A stretch of DNA of 64,000 bases. Source: Aralia elata. Its lineage: Eukaryota > Streptophyta > Magnoliopsida > Apiales > Araliaceae. How positions within the stretch are numbered: position 1 is the first letter of the stretch; each line of letters starts with the position of its first letter. Shown piece after piece: positions 1-11,807 of this stretch. The notes below the pieces were generated by a model. It was given only the letters and a program-made list of their open reading frames with translations, made no database searches and was not told where the DNA came from. Made by a program: the position numbers and the translations under genes. The stretch lies in contig JAVJAP010000027.1 in the NCBI GenBank assembly GCA_034770075.1, positions 310,001-374,000 on the forward strand. The letters run 5' to 3'.

Positions 1-1257
1 AAATTGTTAACTAAGAATTAAAACTATTCAATAAACCTCTTCCAATGGTTTAACAAAAATACCTTTTCCAATTATATCACTGTATTCCAATGTGAAATAA
101 TTAAGAATAGATTCATTAAGATCAAAATCTCATAAAGGTTGCATATGGTATTTAGTTATATTCCTATCCTAAACACTAGCAAGCTACTCAATCTTTTGAC
201 AATTAACTTGATGCATGCCACCATATAGGTATATTCCTATCCTATATGTAAATCTCGTTAATTATCCTAAGTAGAACAAACTTTCGCATATCAACATATT
301 TAGGTCTAAACCCATACTCAATCTTCTAATTTCATATAGGTTACTAAATATAATTGCTAGCTAGACAATCATTCATGAAGCACAAAATATGACGAACAAT
401 TCATATATAATCAACCCTAATCAATAAGAGAATAAATTAATAAAAGCTAGACATTTGGTTCCATTATAATCTCAATAAAAAAAGTAGTTCATATTAATAA
501 ATAAAATAACTAAAGTAATCAATGCAGAAAACATCCTAAGTACAAGAAATTAAATTGAGAAGGAAGAATAAACTCTATCACAGTTGTGCTTCGCTCCTTT
601 TTTCAATCCTTGCAACCTTCAGGTGCCTCCTTGAAATCCTATCTTCTGTATTCTACGTCAAACTAATACTAATGATAATAATCTGAAACCCTAATACAAA
701 GGTCTATATAAAAATATCAGTTATACAAACTTTTATTTGTTCTCAAACTCCTTTGGTAGTTTCTTTGTCGCATTAGAAATCAAATTTGCAGCTTCTACCT
801 CTTCCACGCGTGTAAGCCACACGCCCGGTCATTTTCCAGGTCAAGTGTTGTTGCGCTTAATCAATATGTGCAGCGTAGCTCTTTATATTCAGGCGCAACA
901 GCTCTTGATCACATGCACTGCTACGCAACCTTGGCAACTTTCTCCTTTCTTCATTTTCTTTCTTTTCTTCTCCAAGTCTTGCCCAGCTTCATTCCTTGCA
1001 TCTTTGCCCCTCATGGCCATGTTTGCTTGCACACGCACGAGCACCGAACATGATCGAACCACGTTTACTTCAATTGCGCACGAAAACCAACGAGATTTAG
1101 CTGATATAGCATCATTTTCACATAACCCTCTTCTAAATGTTAATTATGCAAAAACATAATAAAACAGAAAAATAGCACATAAAAGACTCAAAAACAAAGT
1201 AATATCATCAAGTTAAAGGTACTAAAATCATGATATAAAAACCACTCATCACCTCTA
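1..1257 (+). mobile_element. Partial copy of unclassified element X (3' part)
   Basis: This stretch is a diverged relative of the full element X at 31190-33237, in the same orientation. Shared blocks in the same order include two tandem segments with 'ataggtatat.cctatcctat', 'actttcgcat', 'ttcatataggtt', 'ggttccatt' followed by 'tagttcat', then a CT-rich block and the common right end 'ctcatca' at about 1250-1257. The left end lies outside the window. It holds no convincing protein-coding gene; the ORF at 737-1159 has no recognisable domain. Its class is uncertain: no terminal inverted repeat, no poly-A, and no LTR pair can be seen. Confidence 0.6.
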
Positions 1258-1263
1258 GTCAAG

Positions 1264-3910
1264 ATGTCTGAGAATCTTACACCTAATTCGTTTCCCGTCT
1301 CTTGGGAGGAATTCGAAAGCCTCAGAAAGCAGGTCGCCGAGATGGCTAATCTGTTGAACGAGTAATGTAAGATGATCCAAAATTTGAATTCAGCTACTCA
1401 ACCCGATCTCTCTGTACAAGGAAGAATCCAAATCCTAATCAAGACAAACGACGTCCGAATTCCCATTTTGATATTCCAGTTCGGTAGCAAAACAACCAAA
1501 GATGCCACCAGTAAAACGAAAGAGATAATCAATGTCCCCGAGGACAAGGAAACTGGGGAAGTCAAAAAAGAATATAAGACAAACAGAGGAAGACATCTGC
1601 TCCATGAAAGGAGTAGGGACCTATGGTAGTGTCAACTACTCAAACCTTTGCATATTTCCTGGTGCTCGCTATCTAGACAAATTCCAAGTACCAGACTTCG
1701 AGAAATATAATGGGTCAGGAGATCCCTATACACATTTGAAAGTATACATAGGAGAACTCGGATCCTACGCCGAAGATGAAATTCTAAGGATGCAACTTTT
1801 CCAAAAGAGCCTGACCAGAGTAGCTAGGACCTGGTACACTAGATTGGACAATACCAAGATCCACACCTAGGAAGAGTTAGCTCATGCTTTCCTGAACCAA
1901 CATAGTTTTTAGTCACAGATGGCTCCGGATTGATATCAAATGACCAAGATCAAGAAGCAACCCCATGAGTCATTCTGAGATTACGCCTAAAGATGGTGGC
2001 GAATGGCAGCTCAAGTAAGCCCAGCCATGGATAAGAACAAAATGGTAATGACTTTCATAGACATTCAAGAAGCACCATACTACGAGAGGGTGTTGGCTAG
2101 CATTGGCAAACCATTTTTCGAGATGATAAAGCACGGAGAGATGGGAGAAAAGGGATTAAAAGTAGGAAAGATCAAAGATTTCACCACCTTGGAGGCTGTG
2201 GCCGAACGCTTTCAAGTCGGAGATTATGGTAATATTGACGGAAGAAGTCAAAAGAAGGATGAAGAAGATATATCCCTCATTTTGCAGGGGCAATCTAGGA
2301 GCCCCAACAATAGTCCCCCTACATGGATGAAAGGAAACAATTAGTCACAACAAGAACAGACCGCATTCAACCAAAGCCAGGACATAAAAAGAAAATTTGA
2401 AAGAACGAAAAATCGATAATTCACTCCTCTAAACGATTCTCTCGAGAACATTTTGGCATTATTAATCGCCTAGAAGAAAATTACTGAATTTACTCCACCT
2501 ATGGATCCAAAAAGCAAAAGATATAATCCAAGCAAGAGATGTGCTTACCATTCAGGGTCTCCGGGATGCAATACACAAGATTATTGGTCCTTAAAACATA
2601 AAATCCAAAATCTGATTGAAAGTGGCAATATTATGGTCAAACGACCTGATCAGCCAAATGTCAATACCAACCCTCTGCCACAACACAATACAGAGGGGGT
2701 AAATATGATCGGGTCAGGAAGCTCTGAAATGGAACCAAGTCGCAAGTACATGCGGATGATTGAAGAATACCCCCAAAGGAGTAGAACGAATGTCCTAGGA
2801 TGGCAAAACCTAGAGGAGAGTATGATAGTAAGACAAGAATTGGAGATGATCAGGCATCAAACAAGTCAGTTAGCAGAGCTAATAGTACAACAACATCAGG
2901 TTACAAGGCAGCTTTTCATTCAACTATCGAAAAGCCAAGAGAAAGAAAAGGTTAACCAGAATTCAAGCCTATATCCCTCCAAGATGATCCAGCTAACTGA
3001 AGAATGTCAAAGTGGGCTGGAAAGACAGGAAAAGTAGAATAATAAAATTACTAGAAAATCTCGCCAATAGAAAAATTGCTCAAAAGAACGCGAATTCTCA
3101 AAGAAGAAGGATCAAACGACATCCACCTGAGACCAACAATTCACCCCTCTGAACAAGTCAAAGGAAGAAGTGTTACATCTTATGATAAGTGAAGGAAAGA
3201 TTACAAAGTTGCTACCTCCCACAGATATCGGGACAAAGAGATATGATCCTACCAAGATATGTCTCTACCATTCTAACTCACCTGGACATTCGACCGAGGA
3301 ATGTTAGACTCTGCAGCATAAAATCCAGAATCTTATTGATTATTAAAAGCTGAAGATAGAAATCCCCACGGTCAAGAAAGGAAAAAAAAGAAATGAAGAG
3401 TTTAAGATATCCACCCGAGACAGACAGTTCAAAGGAAGTTGTGATCACCAATCTCGACAAAACACAAGGTGGACCGATCATAATTTAGGGATTGGCAAAA
3501 GAAATTGAAAAGTCCCCTGACGAAATTATGCTGCCATTAATAAACATTATGTTGCCCAAAGTTAGCAGCCACATTCCAGATTCGACCCTCTTAGATGATG
3601 AGAAGGAAATACTGATCCTTAGCAATGAAGAAAAAGTTAAGGGGGAAAGTTTCTTATAAGAAATGCAACCACAGTTTGAGAAAAATTTTAAAGTCAAAAC
3701 ATCGCGAGCCTAGGAAGAAGATGGGGGAAAAGACCAAGCAAAAGGGAGTAAGGGTGTTAACCCATCGAAGAATCAAGAGCTCATCCCTTTTATCGACGAG
3801 TCCAATTTGAGCAACCCCGAGTGGTGTGCCAAATCAGGAGGTAATCAAGTTATAGCGGTGATTGAAGAAATTCTTGACAAGGAAATACCCTCCATTGCCA
3901 GCACTAACCT
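1264..3910 (+). pseudogene. gag: Decayed Ty3/gypsy gag (Tat/Ogre-like)
   Basis: A start codon at 1264 opens MSENLTPNSF and one main frame (frame 2 from about 1640) carries a retrotransposon capsid-type region at about 1670-2250 (YLDKFQVPDFEKYNGSGDPY, later ARTWYTRL). This is followed at 2420-2640 and again at 3140-3350 by a Cys/His module of the form KRYxPxKxCxYHSxxPG. Such wording is typical of plant Tat/Ogre-type Gag; assignment is by memory of the family. The frame is preserved over long distances but broken by many in-frame stops (for example 1867, 2342, 3035), several in positions where TGG, CGA or CAA would be expected. No protease or RT follows: at 3915 an unrelated LTR-like sequence begins. 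It is non-functional and ancient compared with its neighbours. Confidence 0.75.
2420..3350 (+). repeat. Two copies of a Cys/His module, 720 bp apart
   Basis: Within the decayed gag, a block beginning FTPLN and containing RYxPxKxCxYHSxxPG and LxHKIQNLI occurs at 2420-2640 and again, in the same frame, at 3140-3350. The sequence between them is not repeated. It suggests internal duplication of the presumed nucleic-acid-binding module before decay. Confidence 0.6.
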
Positions 3911-3914
3911 CAAA

Positions 3915-5279
3915 TGTGACGCCCCTAAAATAGGGTCCACACAACCTATTTTGAGTCCCCAAAAATACATACTACAAAATCCAAATATGAATTTTTCTAT
4001 TTACAACTATTAAACTGCCGTGCAAAATACGACAACACACATATTGTGAGTTTCAATATAAATATTGTACCCTATATAGTGTGATCGTATCCAGACCCAA
4101 AATAAGTTCTCAATATAATCATTGTCGCACTATTTTACAACGGACTGAGGATTTCTACAACTACCAACTCGGACCATCATTCCATTCTCCTGTTTTCCCC
4201 GCTAGACCCAGCTACGTACATTCTTATTACCTAAAAGGAATTGTAAAGCAAAAGGGTGAGCACAAATAGCCCAGTAAAGAATATCATAACTAAGATAATG
4301 AAGAATAAATTATCTTTAGCCTTCAACAGTGATAAATCAGAGATTTAAAGATAATATAAGTTTTCAACAATAATTACAGCGGAACAACCAATCCATTAAA
4401 AGAGTCAGGTAGACTACAATGTCTACTATCTTCTATAATTTAAAAATTCATCATTAATATTTTATCCCTGCAACACCAATCAACAGCTCATGTTTATGAT
4501 CTTCTAAATCAACAGTTTATTTTTGCACTGCAGGCCAAAGATATTCATTTGTAACACCAATGGTCATGATCATGCCAAACACCAATCCATCTTTACACTG
4601 CAAGCCCAAGAGAACTTTCACCGCAAGCCTTTGTCTGTAACACCAAAGGTCATGATTATACCAATACACAGTTCCTGGTCATAATCATGTCAATTACCAG
4701 TTCATCTTTGCACTACGGGCCAAAGAACTTTTCACCATAATTTAATTATGAGGATTATGATAATAATATAAAGGATGAATAGAAACAATAAGATCAAGAA
4801 TAAATATTAAAGATTTGTGAGTTAATTTATCTAGAGTCCAAGTCCAAATTGTCAACAAGATATCCAGAAATTCGATTAGAGTTTAAGAATAGAATAAATA
4901 AGGTTCATAATTCAACTATAACGTGTAAAACGCAATAGAAAGATTCAGGTAAAAATATATTAGATGAAACACAAACTATTAAGGATATTCTACTAATTTT
5001 AGGAATTTTCACCATTTAATAATAAGGTTATGGAAACGATTAATAATTTCTTATCATAAATAGAGGGGTATGAAAGAAAATGATATCCTTTACGAGTATG
5101 AAAGAAAATAATATCCTTTACCTTAGTAGGAGACTAGATCTAACTGGTATAAAGGATATTATCTCGAGAAATTCTTGCACCGTTAGAACTCTCAGAGTAT
5201 CTTTATACTCAAAAGAAATACTCACAATATTGTAGTAGAAGCACTTGTGTTTTTGGTGTCTCCAGGATGAAGGAGTTAC
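3915..5279 (-). mobile_element. Probable reverse-oriented LTR, interrupted by copia-1
   Basis: The left edge reads TGTGACGCCCC, the same kind of end as the reverse-oriented T2 (TGTGACACCCC) and the complement of the GGGGCGTCACA ends of T1 and T3. That suggests the 3' end of a minus-strand chromovirus-type LTR starting here. It cuts off the Tat-like gag. The body has no coding capacity. Copia-1 inserted at 5275-5279 (GTTAC), so the rest should continue after 36012. A matching right end and TSD were not found with certainty (a TCAAA flanks the left edge, and a CA-TCAAA lies near 45893, which could be chance). Confidence 0.4.
4500..4740. repeat. Degenerate tandem repeat in LTR-like sequence
   Basis: Three imperfect units with a period of roughly 75-105 bp share 'tttgcactgcaggccaaag', 'gtaacaccaa.ggtcatgat' and 'ccagttcatc'. 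Spacing and identity vary, so this is old. It is non-coding. Confidence 0.6.
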
Positions 5280-6775
5280 TGAAAGTAGTATGCACACAAG
5301 CTAATCATATTTGATATGATGTAGCATATACTTTGTAATCTTATTCATTTATTAATAAAAAAAATTGATTTTCTTAAAATGCATTTTACATTATCTACAT
5401 GGTGTTGTTATATTAAATGTGATAAACCCATAGTTTTGAGCAATGCTTTTAGAATCATGATGGTGATCATGCTAATGAGATCTAAATTCTAGATAGCTCA
5501 CAAACTAAAATCGTTCCTAATCGTTGGATTACTAAAAAGGGGATTAGTGAATGTAGATAGATTAGTACATACGTTGCTTGCTCTTAGGAAGTAGATAATT
5601 GATCTCATAATCATTTATGTGGAGACACTAAAGCAAGTATGTAGGTGCTTATTAGAGAATAAGTTCACTGAACGTGGCTCGCTAAGGAATACCTAATGGA
5701 GTTTTACTCGCCTGTCAATAGAAATTCCTCTAGTGATAGTAGTACAAGTGATCCTTGGACTTGAGATCATCATAGTATCTTGTGTATGATGAGTTATACA
5801 TGGAGATACGTGAATGATCAACAAAGAATCTACCACGTCTAGTAAAAGATGTGAATGTCTTATGTGATTCGATAAATAACAACTCAGTAGTCTTGGCCAA
5901 GGCAGAATGAAATTAGAAAGGAGTTTTAATTTGTATTATTTAGAGTTATGCATTTAGGAATCGAAATACATATAATTAAATAAAATAAGATTTTACAGTA
6001 AATCCATGTCTTATATTTAATTGGAACATTGTATGGTAGAAAGATTGAATTGTACGGTAACTATGCACTGAAAGGTTCTTTTGTGATTAATGTTGAAATC
6101 TATATTATCTGGAAAGTCGTTGATCGCTAAGGGGGCTTAACCTTATTGTAGAATAAATGTTATTTATTTAAATAAATTAAATAGTTTAAATTATTTATTT
6201 AAATAAGATTAGAATTGTTCTAATTGATTTATTCACAACTAGTTTAATATGGAGAACCTAAAGGATCACACCGCAAAAGGAAAATATTTATTTAAGAAGT
6301 AAATGGCATAATTCTAATAATAAGTTAAGTGTATTTAATTTAATCTATGGAGATAGAATAAATTAAATAGCTTAATATTTATTATTTAATATTTTGAAAA
6401 TATTAAATATAAATTAATAAGAGGAGTCTTATTATTATTATTACTATTACTATTATTTAATTCCTAATAAGGATTGAGAATTAATTAATAGAAGTACTCT
6501 CTCGTGAATTTCTAATTGGATTAGGAGCATAATTAATTAAAGGAGTTTAATTATAATAGAAACCTTAATCCTAAATAGTTTAGGGGAAGGGTTTTCCGAC
6601 ATCTATAAATAAGAGGAGTCTTATCAAAGATTAGGGTTACACACTCTTGCATTAGATTGTGGAGAGTACTTGTAATTTCTATAAGGGTTTTGTCAACACC
6701 CATCTTCTTGAACAACTATTCTTCCTTGGTGGATCACCTCTAGAGGCCAAACACTTGGGTGGCTAACGTTGATCA
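5280..6775 (+). repeat. 5' LTR of copia-1 (3' end deleted)
   Basis: It begins TGAAAGTAGTATGCAC, as in all copies here. Compared with the 3' LTR (34195-36007), it lacks a stretch of about 75 bp after 5791 (between short 'gttatac/gttgtac' repeats) and its last 230 bp or so. At 6774-6776 it jumps straight into leader sequence, losing the LTR end, the primer-binding site and the first part of the leader. Substitution differences from the 3' LTR are several per cent by eye, so the insertion is old. A TATAAATA box lies at 6604-6611. Confidence 0.9.
6604..6611 (+). promoter_or_regulatory. TATA box of copia-1 5' LTR
   Basis: TATAAATA is followed by 'agaggagtctt'. The same box is at 35579-35586 in the 3' LTR and, on the minus strand, in both LTRs of copia-2 (37419-37426 and 44413-44420). 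This conserved position suggests the LTR core promoter. Confidence 0.6.
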
Positions 6776-7363
6776 AAAACTTTTGCCCATTGATTGATAT
6801 CAGTGCATATATGGAATAGTTTTATTATTCATGAGATGAATGTTATTTATTGATGCATATGGAGATATGTATGATAATAAATAGAGATTGATTATGGACT
6901 ATTGACCAATGTGTGATTGGAATTATTTTAGAGGATGCTTGAATGAATGGGTTTTTTTTAAATGGGGTCTTTGTACCTCGTCTTCTCTAGTTTTTCTTGA
7001 TGTAAATTCTATCTTCCTCCCATGTACTTCCCCTTGACTGTTGATCAAGGTTTCTATTTATTATAAATAGTTCATGTAATAGGATTAGTTAGAATTATTT
7101 TGAAAAATTGGAGACCAAGGAGCAAGGAGCGCTTGAAGACCCGTTTGTAATGGAGCCCGAGTTTAAATGTAATAGTTATATTTAAATTTAATTCTTGCAC
7201 CCTAGGTTTGACCTTTTGGTTCACTTGGTGGCTCTAGTGAACCAAACTAGAATAAAAGTCCATAATCAATCCGGGTAGAATATAGTATTCTATATGTGCA
7301 TGTTTACTATATATATTATATATTATACAACATGCTTTGCATGTTAAATAATATGACGCGTAT

Positions 7364-7403
<40 letters not shown>
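7364..7403. repeat. (TA)n(TG)n microsatellite in copia leader
   Basis: A run of alternating TA passes into TG and ends at 'tgcatgcgcgc'. The orthologous tract in the duplicate (58236-58276) differs in unit make-up, and copia-2 has a very long (AT)n at the related place (42979-43026). Confidence 0.85.
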
Positions 7404-7547
7404 CATGCGCGCTAAACAAGATGAGACTAATAATAACAAACCCCTCAAAGAAATTATATTAAGTCCTAAGCGTTCAAAGATATTTGGAATATCGAACGTC
7501 GCCTTCTAGCATGGTAAAGCGATAGAGTATTAAATATTTAATATGAG

Positions 7548-7837
7548 TTTGTTGTGTCACAGAAGGCAAGTATTAAATATTTAAGATGTTGTTTTATCAC
7601 ATTCGATTCTTATAAATAAACTGAACGATACTATTTTGTTGTGTCACACAAGGACAGTGTTTTTCTTTCGAATATATGGAAGTGCTAGGTTGGACTTAAC
7701 TTGGATAATTTTGATTCGGATGTGTCACATTTGATCAAAATAATCTAAGAGGCAAAATACAAGGAGTTACATAGTGATGTAATTGACAATAGTTGTCTAC
7801 CTATTTATTTATATATAGTTTGTTATGTCACGCAAGG
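7548..7837. promoter_or_regulatory. Four dispersed palindromic motifs in copia-1 leader
   Basis: TTGTTGTGTCACACAAGG-like motifs lie at 7549-7566 (one change), 7636-7653 and 7820-7837 (two changes), with a shorter TGTGTCACAT at 7721-7730. Each is an odd palindrome (TTGTGT-C-ACACAA). They keep a spacing of roughly 85-100 bp and are present at the matching places in the duplicate, copia-2 and copia-3. Function is unknown; candidates are RNA dimerisation or packaging hairpins, or protein dyad sites. Confidence 0.6.
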
Positions 7838-8033
7838 CTATACACATTTGAAATGAGATCCTTATTCTCACTGGCAAATCTTTAATTACATTTGCCGAAC
7901 TATATATTGAGGGTAATATAGTTTGATGAAAAAGTGAGAGATACCAACTTAAAATAAAGACATAATTTATTTTGGTAATTAATTAAATGAATGTATGCTA
8001 AAATGTTGTCTATTTCATATGCAGAATTTAAAA

Positions 8034-8362
8034 ATGTCAAACTCACTATCACTATGTAGCATACTTAATGCTAACAAACTGACCGGACCGAATTACACGG
8101 ACTGGTTAAGGAATCTGAGAATTGTTCTCATTGCTGAAAAGATTTCTTATATCCTAAATTCGCCACTCCCTGAAAATGTTGTAGAAACAGCCTTTGAGGA
8201 AGAGATTGCTACTTTCAGAAAATGGCAAGATGATGCAATCCTGACTCAATGCATCATGCTCGCATCCATAAGTAACGAGTTTCAGCGTTAGCATGAAACT
8301 ATGGATGCTCCTACTATATTGATGCACCTCAAAGAGTTATATGGTGCGTAAAGTAGGACTGT
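8034..8362 (+). pseudogene. gag: Copia-1 gag, N-terminal part
   Basis: The frame opens with ATG at 8034 (MSNSLSLCSILNANKLTGPN) and carries the copia Gag start with the 'LTGPNYTDWLRNLR' block, followed by the acidic/helical 'EEEIATFRKWQDDAI' region. An in-frame TAG at 8289-8291 replaces a Gln codon (copia-3 has CAG/CAA there). After 8362 the frame is cut by T1; it resumes at 28523. Comparison with copia-3 (54218 down) confirms the uninterrupted order. Confidence 0.85.
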
Positions 8363-8460
8363 TGTAATACCCGAGATCATTATGTAATTTAATGGAATTA
8401 ATAAAGTGAATTTATGTGAATCTATTGAGTGATTTTAATAAATATATGTGTATGCGTGAA

Positions 8461-8478
8461 ATATATATATATATATAT
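8461..8478. repeat. (AT)9 microsatellite in T1
   Basis: The tract is 18 bp here but about 42 bp in the duplicate copy (59334-59375), so it has changed length since duplication. Confidence 0.85.
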
Positions 8479-8688
8479 TATTGAGTTATATGATGAGATG
8501 TATTTAGATAGTTGGTTTAGATTAATTTAATTATTTGAATTTTACTAAGTAGTTAACAATTTTATTCAAGGAATGGAGTTAAAACTCAAATTTGAGTTCA
8601 GAGTGGAAATTAAAAATGCGGACTGTATATTTAAGTCCGGAATGTCGAAATTAGTCAGAATAGACTGTAATCTCAAAATGTGTCGTGG

Positions 8689-8765
8689 TTGACTTTTTGG
8701 TCAAAGTCAACCGGTTGACTTTTTCGGATAAAAAAGTCAAACACGTGTACGGGAATGATTTTGAC
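8689..8765. promoter_or_regulatory. W-box cluster in T1 LTR
   Basis: Six TTGAC/GTCAA cores lie within 77 bp (8689, 8700, 8706, 8715, 8736, 8761), on both strands, about 400 bp upstream of a TATAAAA at 9152. TTGAC is the core of the W-box bound by WRKY factors in plants. All six are kept in the duplicate (59586-59662). Binding is inferred, not shown. Confidence 0.5.
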
Positions 8766-9151
8766 CAAACGAATATTCTCACGACGTTCGGAACGTCGAT
8801 TTTAGTAGGAATTGATATTAGTAACAAAAATATTAAATTTCGGAGGGCAAAATGGTCAAATGATTTATTTAATTGATTAATTGATTAATATAATATTTTA
8901 TTAATTAAAATTGTATCAGCTGAATTTGGAGGGACCCAAGTGACTATCAAATTGGGACAAATGAGAGGGGAAAGCACGGTTATTGCAAAATTGAAGAAGG
9001 AGGGAGTTATTCTATTCCTTTAAACCCAAAATCTTTTCATTTTCTTAACCTCTCTCTCTAGTAACTGATGAAATTGATGAAGAATGTAAAGGGGTTCAAT
9101 CTGATGGAATGGAATTGGAAGGGTGGAGGGACTCAATTACTATCAAATCTG

Positions 9152-9158
9152 TATAAAA
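9152..9158 (+). promoter_or_regulatory. Possible TATA box of T1
   Basis: TATAAAA is followed by 'ctctctacc', lying downstream of the W-box cluster in a position suited to a U3 promoter. It is single-motif evidence. Confidence 0.4.
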
Positions 9159-11114
9159 CTCTCTACCTAAAGCATTGGCCTCATTTTGTTAATTCTATAC
9201 CGAGAGAGGAAATTGAGAGTGAGAGAGAGATAGAAGCTTTCTGGAGATTGTAGAGGATTAATCAAGCTAGAAGAGAAATATTATCAAGTAAATCCAAGAA
9301 GAAGAATTCATCTTAGAGGTAAAATCTATGAACTTTCATTATATATAGAAGAAATTATGAGAAATGCTTATTCATTGAGATAAATATTCTGATTGGGTTA
9401 TGTGTTGTTATACTGTTGTTAACTGATGATTTTATATTATTAAAGGATGAAAAATCTGAGTTTAATCATGCCATGTGTGCTCTGAATTCAGTCAAGAAAT
9501 GTTAAACATGTTTCATGTTGGTTAAATTGCTTAATTGTGATTAAATTGTTTAAAAAGTAAGAATTTTGATTTTAGAGGTTCTAAGTTTGCTAATAGAGTT
9601 GTTGGTGTTGTTAGAATAGTTAAGTATATAAGTTATGTTGTTTTGGTTGAGTTTACAATTGTGACACCCCCAAATTCAGGTACCAATACCTCGAATCTGG
9701 TGCTCACGATAAAATACATCCATACACCTCTAAATAACATAAATCAACTAATGCGGAATAAATAAACATATGTTGTTCATTACAAAAGGTTTACTACGTT
9801 CCCATGGTCTATAACCTTAAATAAATACATCGCAGAATACAATAATAATACAAAACGATTACACGATTACATAATGGGATAGTACATATAACTATTCCTT
9901 AAGCTTTCCTTTGCCTTTGTCCGCTGTGGAACTCCCCGACTTAACTGCAATAGGTTCATGATATAGCAAGAGTGAGCAACTACTTTGCTCAGCAAATTTA
10001 AAATGAATAAAGAGGATATATCATGAATGAATGAGAACAATAATCGCATAGTTCAACAATTTAAGACATTGAAGAAATAGCTGACAATATAATCAAAGTT
10101 CAAAAGAAATGATGAATATTGATTATTTACTGCTGAGTGGTCCAATAGACCATGAACTATTTGGCCAAAGGATCAGTTATTCAACTAACCCTTTTAAACG
10201 CCTGGCCCGTCAGTAGTACTCGAGGGGATCAGCCTCTCGTACCCTATCTATATGCATAACATTTAGCTCTAACTGCATTGAGTAATCAACACATTAAAAT
10301 CCCCTACATAAGGGTTGCTCTCTCAGTCCAAGAATCTGCACCAACAATCGGTTTGGATAGCTTTTAAAATCATAACATGCACGTGTCTAGCCGAAACAAG
10401 TGGCGTAGACTATTCCCTTAAATAGTTCATGAATGAAGAACTTATGTTTCACAGTCCAATAACAGATTTCGAATTCAAATGCACCATGTGCGAATTTCAA
10501 TAATTATCCTTGATGTGGAGTAAATAACAATAATTAAACCACTAACCATAATTGAGATATGATAACTCGAGTTGAGTTAGGAAACTTGCAACAATATATA
10601 ATACTTGCTCAAATATAAATTGAGATAAGTTAAGAAACTTGCAATTCATAAGAATAAACTCGCACAATAATAAAAGTTCTACGGTTTAGGAAACTTGCCC
10701 AACACAAGGGTTAGACAAGCGTTAAAAAACTTGCCTGATGCGCTGCTACAATATTATAACACACGCTCCTTAATATCATACACAATTAAGTACATATATA
10801 CATAACAATTAGTCACATTCCAAATAATGGTTCAAAACGGATGCTAATTCATTAAAACACATTGATTGCCCTACGACTACCAAGTCGGGGGGCAGCGCCC
10901 CCTAGAAATAAAGCATAAATTGAAATCAAATTAGTCAATTTATGCCTTAAGACAACATCACTTAGGTTGACATTTAATAAATAATTAAGCATTTAGGGCT
11001 TAACAAAATATGCTTAATTAACCTGTCTAATCATTTAATACAAAGAAAATATAAGTGTTGGACCCAGTGAAAGGATTCGTTAGGTCCAACCCAACCCGAC
11101 CCAGGCTGCACACG

Positions 11115-11290
11115 GCACTGGCGCTGCAGTGCCAGGCCCTAGCATTGGACCTCATGCTGCCGCGTGAGTCCAATGTCTTCTTCATGGTCGGGCTTCACGC
11201 TACGGCGTGAAGCTTAGCACTTGGGCTCGCCGCTGCAGCGCGAGTCCCGCCCTTTCCCATCTTGCCCCCTCGCTGCGGCGTGAGTTGCAG
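11115..11290. repeat. Array of GC-rich hairpin modules in T2
   Basis: Five successive short inverted repeats with arms of about 5-7 bp and a 'tgc(g/c)' centre occur in about 175 bp, for example TTCACGCTACGGCGTGAA at 11196-11213 and CTCGCTGCGGCGTGAG at 11269-11284. The consensus is TCACGCTGCGGCGTGA. In the duplicate copy (62005-62185) several are perfect palindromes (CTGGCGCTGCAGCGCCAG; CTCACGCTGCCGCGTGAG). The patch is CpG-dense in a genome that is otherwise AT-rich. Confidence 0.6.
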
Positions 11291-11799
11291 GGCTTAAGAG
11301 TGGCAATGCGGCGTTATTCTGTAGTAGCTGGATTCTGGGTTTGTTCCCAATTCGCGACTCCGACCTCCGGCCACTCCAACCTCCATAACTCCTTCAATAC
11401 ACAAGCAAATTGGTCCATTTCGGACTCTATGGACTCCTAACTTATGGGGCTACAACATATCAAAAATTTATAATTACCCATAAACATTAACATGGTCAAA
11501 TCTTAAGCCAAAGTGCAAAGTTCATACTTTGTTCTTCGAGTTCTTGACAAGTTTTACAAAAATCATTCCTACGAACTCGTTTTAACTCCTTTTTACTCCA
11601 TTCCAACTGGATTACCTTCGTAACCCATGGAACTATAATACCATATCAACAAATAAAATTAACAAACACGAAATCATAGCTTTATAGTCCTCTAAAAAGT
11701 CCAAATGTTCAAGTTCATGTCCAAAGTCCATTGTTCTTGCTCCATTAAGCCAAGGTAAGGATTTCTTGCGTTTTTGTTCCACTTTGATGTTATTAATGG

Positions 11800-11807
11800 C
11801 TTATATA
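11800..11807 (-). promoter_or_regulatory. Possible TATA box of T2
   Basis: TATATAAG on the minus strand, upstream (minus sense) of the GC-rich hairpin array. In the duplicate the same position is altered ('agcttacatag'), so the box is not conserved. Confidence 0.35.

Larger units (their letters stand above)
6776..8033 (+). other. Leader of copia-1 (5'-truncated, non-coding)
   Basis: This is untranslated sequence between the LTR junction and the gag start, and it aligns in reverse with 42273-43560 of copia-2. It contains a TA/TG microsatellite (7364-7403) and four GTGTCAC-centred palindromes. From 6965 on it is repeated at 57838 onward. No gene is seen. Confidence 0.75.

Noticed and set aside
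737..1159. 140-residue ORF in the X fragment
   Set aside because: No counterpart frame in the full X copy, no domain; probably chance.
8685..9253. ORFs 8685-8876 and 9068-9253 with counterparts at 59582 and 59971
   Set aside because: They lie in non-coding LTR sequence of T1, are short and lack recognisable features; similarity is explained by the duplication.
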